A DNA stretch of 64,000 nt from Martinezella hainanensis (GTDB lineage: Bacteria; Pseudomonadota; Alphaproteobacteria; Rhizobiales; Rhizobiaceae), in the NCBI RefSeq assembly GCF_900094555.1, contig NZ_FMAC01000002.1, forward strand, positions 558,001 to 622,000, written 5' to 3'. Below the pieces are notes generated by a model, which was given only the letters and a program-made list of their open reading frames with translations, did not search any database and was not told the DNA's origin. This document shows, piece after piece, positions 54,105-63,097 of the stretch (within the stretch, counting starts at the first letter, position 1; each line of letters begins with the position of its first letter). Position numbers and translations under genes: made by a program.

Positions 54105-54833
54105 TTACAGAATAGCGTTGTTCGGTGGGGAAATGTTATCCCATCGTTCTGCAATGCCCGCGCAGGCGGCATCCATGTTCTTGAGTCGCGTAATGGCATT
54201 TGAAGGTGCTGCAAAGCACGCTCCACTATGCCCGTCGATGGTAATGCAGAGTTTCTTGTCTGGCTCGGCACCTTCCTCTTCGTCAAGGAAGCCTATGTAG
54301 CCAAAGAGAAAGGCTGATTGCCATTCTGCTATATCTTGCTTCAGCGGTTTGCCTTTCGCATACCTGATGGAGGCAACGCCCACTCGTACCTTGTTAGACG
54401 ACGTCAGGCGACGAAGCCTGAATAAGATGTCGGGGGTAATCTTTACGCCTTCACGGGAAATTGCTGCACACTGTCCTGGAGCTAGGCGCTCTGCCACCGG
54501 TAAATCGAGTATTCCAGATACTTTTGCAAAGCGGTCCAAATAGTCCGCGTTGTGGTCAAAGAGGTCTCTTTCGAAATCGTCGCTGGCCATTCTGCCACGT
54601 AATTTCGCGGCTTCGGCATGTAACAGATTCGGGTCACTGGTACCTTCGCGTAGATACTTGCCAATCTGCAGTTTAGCCTCGTTATGTTGGATGACCCGTG
54701 CGATCGCAGGATACTTACATGACTGGAGAATTGTCTTGCGCCGTACATCCGAGGCCGCCATGTAGTCAGCGAGAAACCGGGCGGAAATTTGCGGTTCCTT
54801 AACTAGGCGGTGGGTCTTCTTAGGTTCAGCCAT
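54105..54833 (-). CDS. Uncharacterised accessory protein
   Basis: 242 residues, soluble, with a basic N-terminus (MAEPKKTHRL) and a segment ISARFLADYMAASDVRRKTI followed by LQSCKYPAIARVIQHNEAK. The C-terminal half resembles an alpha/beta domain (FLFGYIGFLDEEE, KKLCITIDGHSGACF). I recognise no family. Position between a sulfation cassette and a prophage, and a divergent partner 29 bases away, suggest accessory or phage-borne origin. Confidence 0.6.
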   Translation of the reverse strand: MAEPKKTHRLVKEPQISARFLADYMAASDVRRKTILQSCKYPAIARVIQHNEAKLQIGKYLREGTSDPNLLHAEAAKLRGRMASDDFERDLFDHNADYLDRFAKVSGILDLPVAERLAPGQCAAISREGVKITPDILFRLRRLTSSNKVRVGVASIRYAKGKPLKQDIAEWQSAFLFGYIGFLDEEEGAEPDKKLCITIDGHSGACFAAPSNAITRLKNMDAACAGIAERWDNISPPNNAIL

Positions 54834-54862
54834 GATTCGCTCTCGCGTGGAAACAACCTAAG

Positions 54863-55090
54863 ATGGACGAACTTTATCTATCCGTAAATCTCGCTGATAA
54901 CCGAACTATTTTTCTAGCGCCGCTTACACAGCGGCAAATTGATGCCTCAGGGGACGAGGTGGATGATGACAGCGGCTATTTCCTTTTCGAGCGCATAGGC
55001 AGCGGCGAGGCTGCATCCATCAATATTCTCGCCCGACTTGCTTCGGATGAGGCCGTTGAGAGACTGCGCCATGTCCTTGGATTGTCCTGA
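54863..55090 (+). CDS. Small acidic accessory protein
   Basis: 75 residues, acidic (many Asp/Glu), beginning MDELYLSVNLADNRTIFLAP and ending RLRHVLGLS. Divergent from the 242-aa gene, 29 bases between the starts, so the two share a promoter region and may work together, for example as a small partner protein. No family recognised. Confidence 0.5.
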   Translation: MDELYLSVNLADNRTIFLAPLTQRQIDASGDEVDDDSGYFLFERIGSGEAASINILARLASDEAVERLRHVLGLS

Positions 55091-55163
55091 CATGGCACCG
55101 GGGCTAATTGGTCTAATTCAGCAGCCCGATCGGCATAACTGCTGTACCGGCGAGCTTGAATGT

Positions 55164-55601
55164 TCAGTCTCGAATACGTCCGACGACATCAACTCGCTGA
55201 CACGTGCCGGTAGCGGGAACGACGTCGAGCTTCTGCCCGATGGCGAAATTGTCCTTCGGTCCGCCCAACTCAATGGTCATTTCGCATGGATATGACTTCC
55301 CGGCATGTGTGCGAGTAAACGAGATTCGACCTTCCGTGATGGTTTTACGCCCAGTCTCAAAGCCCAACCGGTCCTTTATGATGACCTCGCGATTCCACAC
55401 TTCGGCGATCGTCGCGACTGCGTGCGGGAAGTGACTGATACGCCATGACCAGATCCCAAAGACGAGAATGCCGAAGATCAGGCAGCTTCCGACAACCACA
55501 GCAAGCAGCCACAGTTGCCCAGTGGACTCGTCACGTGGAGTGTCTTCAATCGCTTCTCTCATCTCTATGAAATCGATGTTGGGATCGGAAGGATGATCCA
55601 T
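55164..55601 (-). CDS. Single-span membrane protein, uncharacterised
   Basis: 145 residues. Acidic N-terminal tail (1-27), one membrane helix (about 29-52, LWLLAVVVGSCLIFGILVFG), then an extracytoplasmic beta-rich domain with two Cys (SYPCEM, TGTCQRV) and a layout like DUF3592 proteins. Membrane proteins just outside phage structural genes sometimes act in superinfection exclusion; that is only a guess here. Divergent from the terminase small subunit. Confidence 0.6.
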   Translation of the reverse strand: MDHPSDPNIDFIEMREAIEDTPRDESTGQLWLLAVVVGSCLIFGILVFGIWSWRISHFPHAVATIAEVWNREVIIKDRLGFETGRKTITEGRISFTRTHAGKSYPCEMTIELGGPKDNFAIGQKLDVVPATGTCQRVDVVGRIRD

Positions 55602-55710
55602 ATCTGACGTCTAGCGCCTTTCCGCCTCTTGAGAGGTGCACGGCATGAGAGTGGCTGAACTTTTAATATCAATCAATTGAATTCCCACCAGCCGATCAGA
55701 AGGCCGAAAC

Positions 55711-56184
55711 ATGACAGGTAGACCCTCGGACTTCACGCCGGTGGTAGCAGACGCCATATGCGAGCGCCTGGCAGATGGTGAAAGCCTCAAATCGATTTGC
55801 ACCTCCGATGGCATGCCACATCGAGCGACTGTGTTTCGTTGGTTGGGTGCACATGCAGACTTTCGCGACTCATACGCGCGCGCTCGCGAAGCTCAGGCCG
55901 ATGCCCTCTTTGATGAAATCCTTGATATCGCCAACACGCCGATCACAGGCGAGAAGACGAAGGTCGACAAGAATGGCAACGTCATCGAGATGACCAAAGC
56001 CGATATGATCGATCACCGCCGGCTGCAGATCGATGCCCGCAAATGGATTGCCGCCAAGCTCCGCCCCAAGGTCTATGGCGACAAGCTGGATGTTGATGTG
56101 ACCGGCGCGCTGGACTTCGTTGTCAGCGCCAAGCCGGTGACCGACGAGCAATGGCTCAAAGAACATGGTAGATCTGACACGTAG
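55711..56184 (+). CDS. Phage terminase small subunit
   Basis: 157 residues. N-terminal helix-turn-helix (VVADAICERLADGESLKSIC, then PHRATVFRWLG) binds the packaging site; a helical oligomerisation region follows, then RLQIDARKWIAAKLRPKVYGDK, a segment typical of this terminase subfamily. GAAGG precedes the ATG. It overlaps the large subunit by 20 bases. First gene of the head module. Confidence 0.88.
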   Translation: MTGRPSDFTPVVADAICERLADGESLKSICTSDGMPHRATVFRWLGAHADFRDSYARAREAQADALFDEILDIANTPITGEKTKVDKNGNVIEMTKADMIDHRRLQIDARKWIAAKLRPKVYGDKLDVDVTGALDFVVSAKPVTDEQWLKEHGRSDT

Positions 56185-57655
56185 GGTTATCTGGGCTCCT
56201 CAGGAGGGGCCGCAGAAAGCTCTCGTCGATTGTCCGTTCCGCGAAATCTTTTTCGGGGGAGCGCGCGGTGGTGGCAAGACTGATGGTGTGCTCGGCAAAT
56301 ATGCCATCAAGGCCGCTATGTACGGCTCGGCTTTCAATGCGCTGTTCTGTCGGCGCGAGCTGCCTATGCTTGATGACGCGATCGAGCGCAGCAAAGAGAT
56401 TTACGGGAAGATCGGCGCCGGTTGGAACGATCAGAAGAAAACGTGGGTCTTCCCCGGCGGCGGCCGCCTTCGCTTCAGACCGTTGGAGCGAGTGCAGGAT
56501 GCCGACAAATATCAAGGGCAGAACGTCAGTGACGCATGCGTTGAGGAGGCTGGCCTTTATCCGGATTCCAAGCCAATAGACCGCTTATTCGCTGTGCTGC
56601 GTTCTGCTCGAGGGGTCCCAACACAGTTGATCCTGACCGGCAATCCCGGCGGTGCTGGTCAGCATTGGCTCAAGCAACGGTACGTCGACCCAGCGCCAAA
56701 CGGCATGAAGCTGCTCACACGCAAGCTGCCGAATGGGAAAGAACATCGCTACGTATTCATCCCGAGCCGGATCGAGGACAACAAGCTCCTGCTGGAGAAT
56801 GACCCGGACTATATCAACAACCTTTATCTGGTCGGTTCCGATCAGCTCGTGAAGGCGTGGCTCTCCGGCGACTGGAATGCGATCGAAGGGGCGTTCTTTG
56901 ACTGCTGGGATACTCGAAAGCACATCGTTCGTCCTTTCACCGTCCCGCGTGATTGGACGCGGTTCAGATCAATGGATTGGGGATCTGCCAAGCCGTTCTC
57001 CGTCGGATGGTGGGCGATCGCTGGTGATGATTACCCGACCGAAACCGGGATTATTCCGCGCGGTGCGATCGTCCGATATCGCGAGTGGTACGGTTGCAAG
57101 GCTGGCGAAGCCAATGTTGGGCTGAAGCTGACTGCTGAGGAGGTTGGCCGCGGGATTGCCGAGCGCGAGGGCGCGAAGTTCGATCCCGACACTAAGAAGA
57201 TGATCGAGAACCCAACAGAGAAAGTCTCCTATGGCGTTCTTGATCCCGCAGCCTTTGCCGAGGACGGCGGCCCATCGATCGCCAGCCGCATGATGCGAGA
57301 GACGAAGTTCAAGGTGATGTTCCGTGGTGCCGATAATGCCCGCGTGTCTCAGCGCGGCGCCATGGGCGGCTGGGATCAGATGCGCTCCAGGCTGAAAGGC
57401 GATGGCGAGCGGCCGGGATTGTTCGTGTTCTCGACCTGTACGGATTTCATTCGCACAGTGCCGCTCCTGCAACATGACAAGGACAGGCCGGAAGACTTGG
57501 ATACCGACGCCGAAGATCACGTTGCCGACGAAGCGCGGTATGGCTGCATGTCGCGTCCATATCTGCCGCCAAAGCGAGATGAGCATGCGCAGAAGCGCCA
57601 GGATTACAAACCACGTTCCGACAATGCCGGTGCCGGCGATTGGGTGACATACTGA
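56165..57655 (+). CDS. Phage terminase large subunit
   Basis: 496 residues. ATPase Walker A GGARGGGKT near residue 34, Walker B-type ACVEEAGLYPD (126-136) and coupling motif TGNPGG; the RNase H-like nuclease domain begins SMDWGSAKPFSVGWW with its metal Asp and has GVLDPAAFAED further on. Cuts and pumps concatemeric DNA into the prohead. The stop overlaps the portal ATG by one base. Confidence 0.94.
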   Translation: MVDLTRRVIWAPQEGPQKALVDCPFREIFFGGARGGGKTDGVLGKYAIKAAMYGSAFNALFCRRELPMLDDAIERSKEIYGKIGAGWNDQKKTWVFPGGGRLRFRPLERVQDADKYQGQNVSDACVEEAGLYPDSKPIDRLFAVLRSARGVPTQLILTGNPGGAGQHWLKQRYVDPAPNGMKLLTRKLPNGKEHRYVFIPSRIEDNKLLLENDPDYINNLYLVGSDQLVKAWLSGDWNAIEGAFFDCWDTRKHIVRPFTVPRDWTRFRSMDWGSAKPFSVGWWAIAGDDYPTETGIIPRGAIVRYREWYGCKAGEANVGLKLTAEEVGRGIAEREGAKFDPDTKKMIENPTEKVSYGVLDPAAFAEDGGPSIASRMMRETKFKVMFRGADNARVSQRGAMGGWDQMRSRLKGDGERPGLFVFSTCTDFIRTVPLLQHDKDRPEDLDTDAEDHVADEARYGCMSRPYLPPKRDEHAQKRQDYKPRSDNAGAGDWVTY

Positions 57656-59604
57656 TGGCTCAGACTTACTACGCCGGTTCGGTCACGTCACAGACGATAG
57701 ACTATGACGATCCGTCCACGCCTCAACAGATGGCAGATCATGGCGTCCTGAAGCGCCAGTATCTCGACTATCTGAGCATGAAGAACCTCGAGATTTTGGA
57801 GCAGCAGAACTCTCGCCGGTATTACCATGGTGTCCAGTACACCAAGGATCAGATCAAGGTTCTCAACAAGCGCAAGCAGCCGGTCGTCACGTACAATCGC
57901 ATCGGCCGCAAGATCAATGCACTGATCGGCCTGCTTGAGCGCCAGAAGCAAGACCCACGCGCCTTCCCAAGGACACCGAACAGCGAAGATGGCGCCGAGA
58001 TCGCAACGGCCGTCCTGCGCTATATCTGCGATGAGCAGAACTGGAGCACGAAATCCCCGATCTGTGGATCATTCGGCGCCGTCGATGGCCTTGGCGGTGT
58101 CGAGATCATCCTGACGCAGGGTGATACCGGCGATGTCGATATCGGCATTGAACCGGTCGATCCGTCGTCGTTCTTTTATGATCCGCGCTCGCTCAAGCCC
58201 GATTTCTCGGACGCCAGGTACATGGGCATCGGCAAGTGGTCGGACGTGGACGCAGCGATTACGCTGTTCCCCGACAAGGAAGCGGAAATCCAGGCGGCAA
58301 CCGAGACCGGCGCCGAGCTGACCAGCAACCCCGATAGCGATATCAAGTGGGTGACCGGCGGCGATGGCTCGCGGCGCATCCGCATCATCGACCATTGGTA
58401 CATCAAGAATGGTGAGTGGTACTGGTGCATCTATACCGGCTCGCTGATCCTTCGTGAGGGCAAATCCTACCTGAAGGACGAAAAGGGCCGCACGATGTGT
58501 AAATACATCATGTATTCGGCCAACATCGACCAGGACGGCGATCGCTACGGCTTCGTGCGCAATATGCGGTCCAGCCAGGACGAGGTGAACCAGCGGCGCT
58601 CAAAGGCACTCCATACGCTGAACTCCCGCCGCGTCATTGTCGAAAAGGGCTCCGTTGACGATGTCGAGCAGGTTCGCCGCGAGGCTGCGCGTCCTGATGG
58701 CGTGATCGAGGTTTCTCCGGGCACAACGCCGCCGACGTTCGATGATGCTGCCCGTGGTCAGGAGCTGCAAGGCCATCTGGCATTCCTTGAGGATGCAAAG
58801 AACGAGATTGAAAACTACGGTTTCAACCCGGCGCTGATCGGGCAGGGCGTGCAGGATATGTCCGGCCGCGCCATTCAGCTCCAGCAGCAGGCCGGCATTG
58901 CCGAGCTCGGGCCGTATATGCTCGCCTTCAAGGGCTTCAAGATCCGCACCTATCGCGCAATCTGGTGCGCCGCGCAGGAGCATTGGACATCGGAGCGCTG
59001 GATTCGCGTCACGGATGATCAGAAGATGGCGCAGTTCTTCACCATCAATAAGCTCTCGGTCGATCCTGCCACAGGCCTGCCGACACTGGTGAATGCCCTT
59101 GGCGCTCTCGACGTGGATATTATCATCGATGAAGGTCCAGACGAGATCAACATGCAGGGTGACGCCTACGACACGCTGACGGCCATGGCTCGTAGCGGTC
59201 AGCCGGTGCCGCCGGAAGTCCTGATAGAACTTTCGCCGCTTGTCGGCTCGGTCAAGCAGCGCGTCTTGAGCATGATCGACCAGGCAAAGCAGCAGGCCGC
59301 ACAACCAAATCCGCTGCAGGTCGCGCAGGCACAGGAGCAGCTCAAGGTGACGACCGCAACCGCGACGCTTCGCAATGCTCAGGCACAGAAGGCTCTTTCT
59401 GAAGCAGCGAACCCGCGTCAACAGGGCGCGCCGAGCGACTTGGACGTTGTTCGCAGCGTCGCCGAGATCAGGAACACCAACGCGCAGACCGCGAAGACGC
59501 TGGCAGATGCGCGCAAATCAGATGTCGAGGCTCAACTGAAGCCGATCCAGGCCGCCAATGAGGCAGCGCGGACTCGGCAGCAGGCACAATCGAACCTCAC
59601 GTAG
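57655..59604 (+). CDS. Phage portal protein (P22 type)
   Basis: 649 residues from the ATG in TGATG shared with the terminase stop. Size and sequence (RRYYHGVQYTKDQIKVLNKR near 60, TYNRIGRKINALIGL, FFYDPRSLKPDFSDARYMG) match P22-type portals. A Gln/Ala-rich C-terminal helix (from about 545: AKQQAAQPNPLQVAQAQEQL) is the barrel. Forms the dodecameric DNA channel at one head vertex, implying a short-tailed (podovirus-like) virion. Confidence 0.9.
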   Translation: MAQTYYAGSVTSQTIDYDDPSTPQQMADHGVLKRQYLDYLSMKNLEILEQQNSRRYYHGVQYTKDQIKVLNKRKQPVVTYNRIGRKINALIGLLERQKQDPRAFPRTPNSEDGAEIATAVLRYICDEQNWSTKSPICGSFGAVDGLGGVEIILTQGDTGDVDIGIEPVDPSSFFYDPRSLKPDFSDARYMGIGKWSDVDAAITLFPDKEAEIQAATETGAELTSNPDSDIKWVTGGDGSRRIRIIDHWYIKNGEWYWCIYTGSLILREGKSYLKDEKGRTMCKYIMYSANIDQDGDRYGFVRNMRSSQDEVNQRRSKALHTLNSRRVIVEKGSVDDVEQVRREAARPDGVIEVSPGTTPPTFDDAARGQELQGHLAFLEDAKNEIENYGFNPALIGQGVQDMSGRAIQLQQQAGIAELGPYMLAFKGFKIRTYRAIWCAAQEHWTSERWIRVTDDQKMAQFFTINKLSVDPATGLPTLVNALGALDVDIIIDEGPDEINMQGDAYDTLTAMARSGQPVPPEVLIELSPLVGSVKQRVLSMIDQAKQQAAQPNPLQVAQAQEQLKVTTATATLRNAQAQKALSEAANPRQQGAPSDLDVVRSVAEIRNTNAQTAKTLADARKSDVEAQLKPIQAANEAARTRQQAQSNLT

Positions 59605-59740
59605 GAGTCGCCATCCTCAAAGGGCGATTTCGGCCGCCGGTCCGCATCCGGCAGAGTGCCGCCGACTTCATGGGCGATCAGCCGCCGCCAGGCTTAAGGG
59701 CGATCCGTGAAACCTCCCACGACATTGGAGAAATTTCGAA

Positions 59741-60634
59741 ATGACCGAACAATCGGACATGGACGTATTCGATTCCGTGATCTCTGGCGCATCCGCTCCG
59801 GAAAGCACGGAGATACAGACACCAGTCGTTGAACAGACACAGACTACGCAGCCGCGTTCTGACGATGGCCGTTTCTCAGCCAAGCAGCCCGACAAGGCTC
59901 CGACCGCTGACACGACCTCGCAGCCGGTGACCGGTACCGAGACGCAGCCTGTAAATGGCGGCGTACCCGTCAGAGCCGTGCAGGATGAGCGGGAAAAGCG
60001 CCAGGCAGCCCAGCAGGAAAACGAGACCTTGCGTCGCGAGCTTGCCGAGATGCGTGGACAGTTGCAGGTGCTGACAACCCAGCGCCAGCCGCAATCGGCT
60101 CAACCGCAGGAGAAGCAGCCTGTCACCCTTTGGGATGATCCGGATGCATTCCTCAAGTCGCAGATGTCGCCTTTCCAGAGTGAAATCCAGCAGATGCGGG
60201 AAGAACTGTGGGAATCGCGTGCGATCGCTGCGCACGGTGCCGACAAGGTCGAAGCTGCCAAGAAGGCCGCTGAAGCTTTGTTCAATACGCCGCAGGGCGC
60301 CAGTCTGCATCAGCAGATCACGACTTCCGGCAACCCGTTCGACAACCTCGTGAAGTGGCATCAACAGCAAGAGACGCTTGCCCGCGTGGGTGGCGATCCC
60401 GAAGCATGGCTAAATGCCGAACTCGAAAAGAAGATGAACGATCCCGCTTTCCTGGCTCAGGCCATTGAGCGCGCTCGTGCGTCTGCAGCGTCCAACACCT
60501 CTCGGTCAGCGCCCCGAACCGAATTTGCGCCTTCGCTCAGTTCTCTTCCCTCCGGCGGTAACGCGCCGGCCGGCGATCAGGACACCAGCGACCAAGCGCT
60601 ATTTGCCCAGACCACTTCCTCCCGGCGACGGTAA
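59741..60634 (+). CDS. Phage scaffold-like protein
   Basis: 297 residues. Disordered Thr/Gln/Pro-rich N-terminus, coiled coil at about 80-120 (REKRQAAQQENETLRRELAE), helical middle and disordered tail ending SSRRR. The composition, helical nature and place between portal and capsid fit a scaffolding protein that is lost on maturation. GGAG precedes the ATG. Confidence 0.75.
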   Translation: MTEQSDMDVFDSVISGASAPESTEIQTPVVEQTQTTQPRSDDGRFSAKQPDKAPTADTTSQPVTGTETQPVNGGVPVRAVQDEREKRQAAQQENETLRRELAEMRGQLQVLTTQRQPQSAQPQEKQPVTLWDDPDAFLKSQMSPFQSEIQQMREELWESRAIAAHGADKVEAAKKAAEALFNTPQGASLHQQITTSGNPFDNLVKWHQQQETLARVGGDPEAWLNAELEKKMNDPAFLAQAIERARASAASNTSRSAPRTEFAPSLSSLPSGGNAPAGDQDTSDQALFAQTTSSRRR

Positions 60635-60667
60635 TCAAGCCCGGGATCAATCCTTGGAGCGAGCCAA

Positions 60668-61867
60668 ATGGCACTCACACCGAACCATCCGAATAATGAA
60701 CTCGTCAAGTTTCGCACGAAAGTCGCCTATGACTTTCTGCGCTCCTCGCGGTTCGATCCCTACATGGGCAATGACAGCACTTCCATCATCGTCCGCATGG
60801 CCGATCTGGAAGCCGACGGCAAGGAAATCCGCGTTCCTCTCGTCACCCAGCTTTCCGGCGACGGCGTCGGCGCTGGCACGCTGCGCGGCAATGAAGAGCA
60901 GATCGACAGCTACGGCATGCCGCTCTGGGCAGACTGGGCACGTAATGCCGTCGCCAACAACCGCGCGCAGAACAAGGAATCGTCCTTCAGCGTTCGCTCG
61001 ACCGCCCGCAGCCTTCTCAGCGGTTGGTCGAAGCGCATCGTTCGTGACGACCTTGTCGACGCCCTGCTGTCGATCCCGACATCCTCGATCCAGGCCGGCC
61101 GTTTCGGCACCCCCGGCAACCGTGTGAACGGCATCAAGTGGTCGGCGGCTTCCGCCGGCAACAAGAACTCGTGGGTCACCGCGAACTATGACCGTGTCGT
61201 CTTCGGCTCGGCCTTGGCAAACTACTCGACGACCTTTGCCACCGCCGTCGCCAACGTGGATTCCACAAGCGACAAGATGACGGCGGCTGTGGGCTCGCTG
61301 ATGAAGGATCAGGCCAAACAGACCGGCGTCGATCCGAATAACCCGGGCGTCTACAATGGCCGGCCGAAGATCAATCCGTGGATGATTGAGGACACCGACC
61401 AGGAATGGTATGTGATGTTCCTCGGCTCCCGTGCCTTCCGCGACCTCAAGGCTGACCCGGTCATGTATCAGGCCAACCGTGATGCTCGCGAGCGTGAAAA
61501 GAACCCCACGGACAACAACCCGATCTTTACCGGTGGCGAGCTCGTCTACGACGGCATCATCTACAAGGAAATCCCGGAAATCACTCAGCGCCTTCTCCTG
61601 AAGGGCGTCGGTGCTGCCTCGATCGACGTCGAGCCGGTTTTCCTCTGCGGCCAGGGTGCGCTTGCCTATGCCATGGGCCAGATGCCCCGAGCGACGCAGC
61701 TCGAAGATGGCGACTACGACTTCGTGACCGGTCTCGGTATCGAAGCGCAATACGGTACGGCCAAGATCGCCAAGGCTCCGCTCGCCGCAGGCGCTGGTGC
61801 AACGGTCGGCTCTCTGGTCGACTGGGGCATGGTGACCGGCTTCGTCTCCGGCGTCGCCAACCAGTAA
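60668..61867 (+). CDS. Phage major capsid protein, N4-gp56 family
   Basis: 399 residues with the N4-gp56 pattern: RMADLEADGKEIRVPLVTQL, the charged LRGNEEQIDSYGMPLWADWA, ARNAVANNRAQNKE and the C-terminal VEPVFLCGQGALAYAMGQMP. HK97-fold shell protein. GGAG precedes the ATG. N4-type capsids with a P22-type portal are a known mosaic among alphaproteobacterial podoviruses. Confidence 0.9.
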   Translation: MALTPNHPNNELVKFRTKVAYDFLRSSRFDPYMGNDSTSIIVRMADLEADGKEIRVPLVTQLSGDGVGAGTLRGNEEQIDSYGMPLWADWARNAVANNRAQNKESSFSVRSTARSLLSGWSKRIVRDDLVDALLSIPTSSIQAGRFGTPGNRVNGIKWSAASAGNKNSWVTANYDRVVFGSALANYSTTFATAVANVDSTSDKMTAAVGSLMKDQAKQTGVDPNNPGVYNGRPKINPWMIEDTDQEWYVMFLGSRAFRDLKADPVMYQANRDAREREKNPTDNNPIFTGGELVYDGIIYKEIPEITQRLLLKGVGAASIDVEPVFLCGQGALAYAMGQMPRATQLEDGDYDFVTGLGIEAQYGTAKIAKAPLAAGAGATVGSLVDWGMVTGFVSGVANQ

Positions 61868-61935
61868 GGCGCAAAGCCAGGAGCCGACATCGTTCGGCTC
61901 CTTTCCCTTCCATCCATCGATAAAGGAGATCGGCC

Positions 61936-62355
61936 ATGGCTGATCGTATCGCATTCCGCCAGCCTCAGACTGGCAACCAGGGCTTTGCGCGCACCATGAA
62001 GACGCTCGGTGGTCCTGTCGCTATCGTGGCTGCGGATCAGGTCACCGGTAATACGGTGCAGCTCCTGCAGGTTCCGAAAGGTTTCGTGCTGACCGGCGTC
62101 TATCTCGCGCTGACGGACATCGATACCAATGGCACCCCGACCGTTGCCGTCACGCTGGGTGATGCCGGCAACGCCGCGCGGTTCGTTGCATCCTCGACTA
62201 TCGGCCAGGCAGGCGGCTCGACAACGACGCTTGCCGCAACCGGCCTCTATTACGAGTTCACCGCCGATACCAACATCGCCTTGGCGTTCGGTACCGGTTC
62301 CGCAACTGCCGTCGATGGCACGGCAACGTGCTACCTAACCGGCTTCATGAAGTGA
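61936..62355 (+). CDS. Phage head protein, decoration-like
   Basis: 139 residues, beta-rich and small-residue-rich (VLTGVYLALTDIDTNGTPTV, TTTLAATGLYYEFTADTNIA), no charged clusters. Good AAAGGAG before the ATG. Its place right behind the capsid gene and its beta character fit a decoration or head-stabilising protein; no family recognised. Confidence 0.65.
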   Translation: MADRIAFRQPQTGNQGFARTMKTLGGPVAIVAADQVTGNTVQLLQVPKGFVLTGVYLALTDIDTNGTPTVAVTLGDAGNAARFVASSTIGQAGGSTTTLAATGLYYEFTADTNIALAFGTGSATAVDGTATCYLTGFMK

Positions 62356-62365
62356 GGTGACGGAT

Positions 62366-62734
62366 ATGGCAAAGATCTCCGTTACCTATCGTGCCCCCAA
62401 GGGGGATGAAAAGGTCGTCGAGATGGGCGGTCACACTTTCTTTGACGGCAAGGTCGAGAAGGTCGACAGTGAGAGCGAAGCCTTCCTGCTGGCGAAGCTC
62501 CGCACCAACCGGCATTTCGAGGTTTCCGAAAAGGATGCGCCGAAAGAGCCGCCGAAGACGACGGCGCCGACCGCCAAGATTGCTGCCGTGGTTCTCCTGG
62601 CATCTGAACAGGCTGATGGCACGTTCGCCATCATGAACGGCGCCGACCTCATCAAGGAAGGCCTCACCAAAGAAGACGCCGACGCATTCAACGCCCTGTC
62701 CGATGAGGACAAGGCCGAATACGTCACGGCATAA
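62366..62734 (+). CDS. Small phage head-region protein
   Basis: 122 residues from the ATG at 62366 with GAGGTGA upstream. N-terminal beta domain (SVTYRAPKGDEKVVEMGGHT), a lysine/proline linker (EKDAPKEPPKTTAPTAK) and a C-terminal acidic helix pair (KEGLTKEDADAFNALSDEDK). Function unknown; between decoration-like and connector-like genes. Confidence 0.65.
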   Translation: MAKISVTYRAPKGDEKVVEMGGHTFFDGKVEKVDSESEAFLLAKLRTNRHFEVSEKDAPKEPPKTTAPTAKIAAVVLLASEQADGTFAIMNGADLIKEGLTKEDADAFNALSDEDKAEYVTA

Positions 62735-62755
62735 TCGGCAACGGAGCGTGGCGAG

Positions 62756-63097
62756 ATGAAGACGAGACAAGACCTGATTCTTGCCACGCTCAAACTGCTG
62801 CAGGCTGACGGCGGGGTAGGCCAGAACCCCCCGCCGGAGAACGTCGAGGATATCGACGGTATCATCGACGGCAAGCTTGCGGAACTAAGCCAGCGAGAGA
62901 TCTACGGCGCGAACGATCCTCAGGAATTTGAGGACGAGATAATCGAGCCACTGTCGACCATCCTCGCGAATTCCGTAGCCCCCAGCTATGGGCAGCCCCG
63001 CAATGACGCCTCAAAGCAGGCCGCCGAAAACGTCCTTCGGCAGCTCAAGCCCTCCACCTATGTTCGCGGCTCTGTGCTGCCTGTGGAATACTTCTGA
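62756..63097 (+). CDS. Phage connector-like protein
   Basis: 113 residues, helical and acidic, with the pattern LILATLKLLQ...EIIEPLSTILANSVAPSY common to small head-completion/adaptor proteins (P22 gp4 position). GGAG precedes the ATG. Its TGA overlaps the ATG of the next gene by one base. Confidence 0.65.
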   Translation: MKTRQDLILATLKLLQADGGVGQNPPPENVEDIDGIIDGKLAELSQREIYGANDPQEFEDEIIEPLSTILANSVAPSYGQPRNDASKQAAENVLRQLKPSTYVRGSVLPVEYF

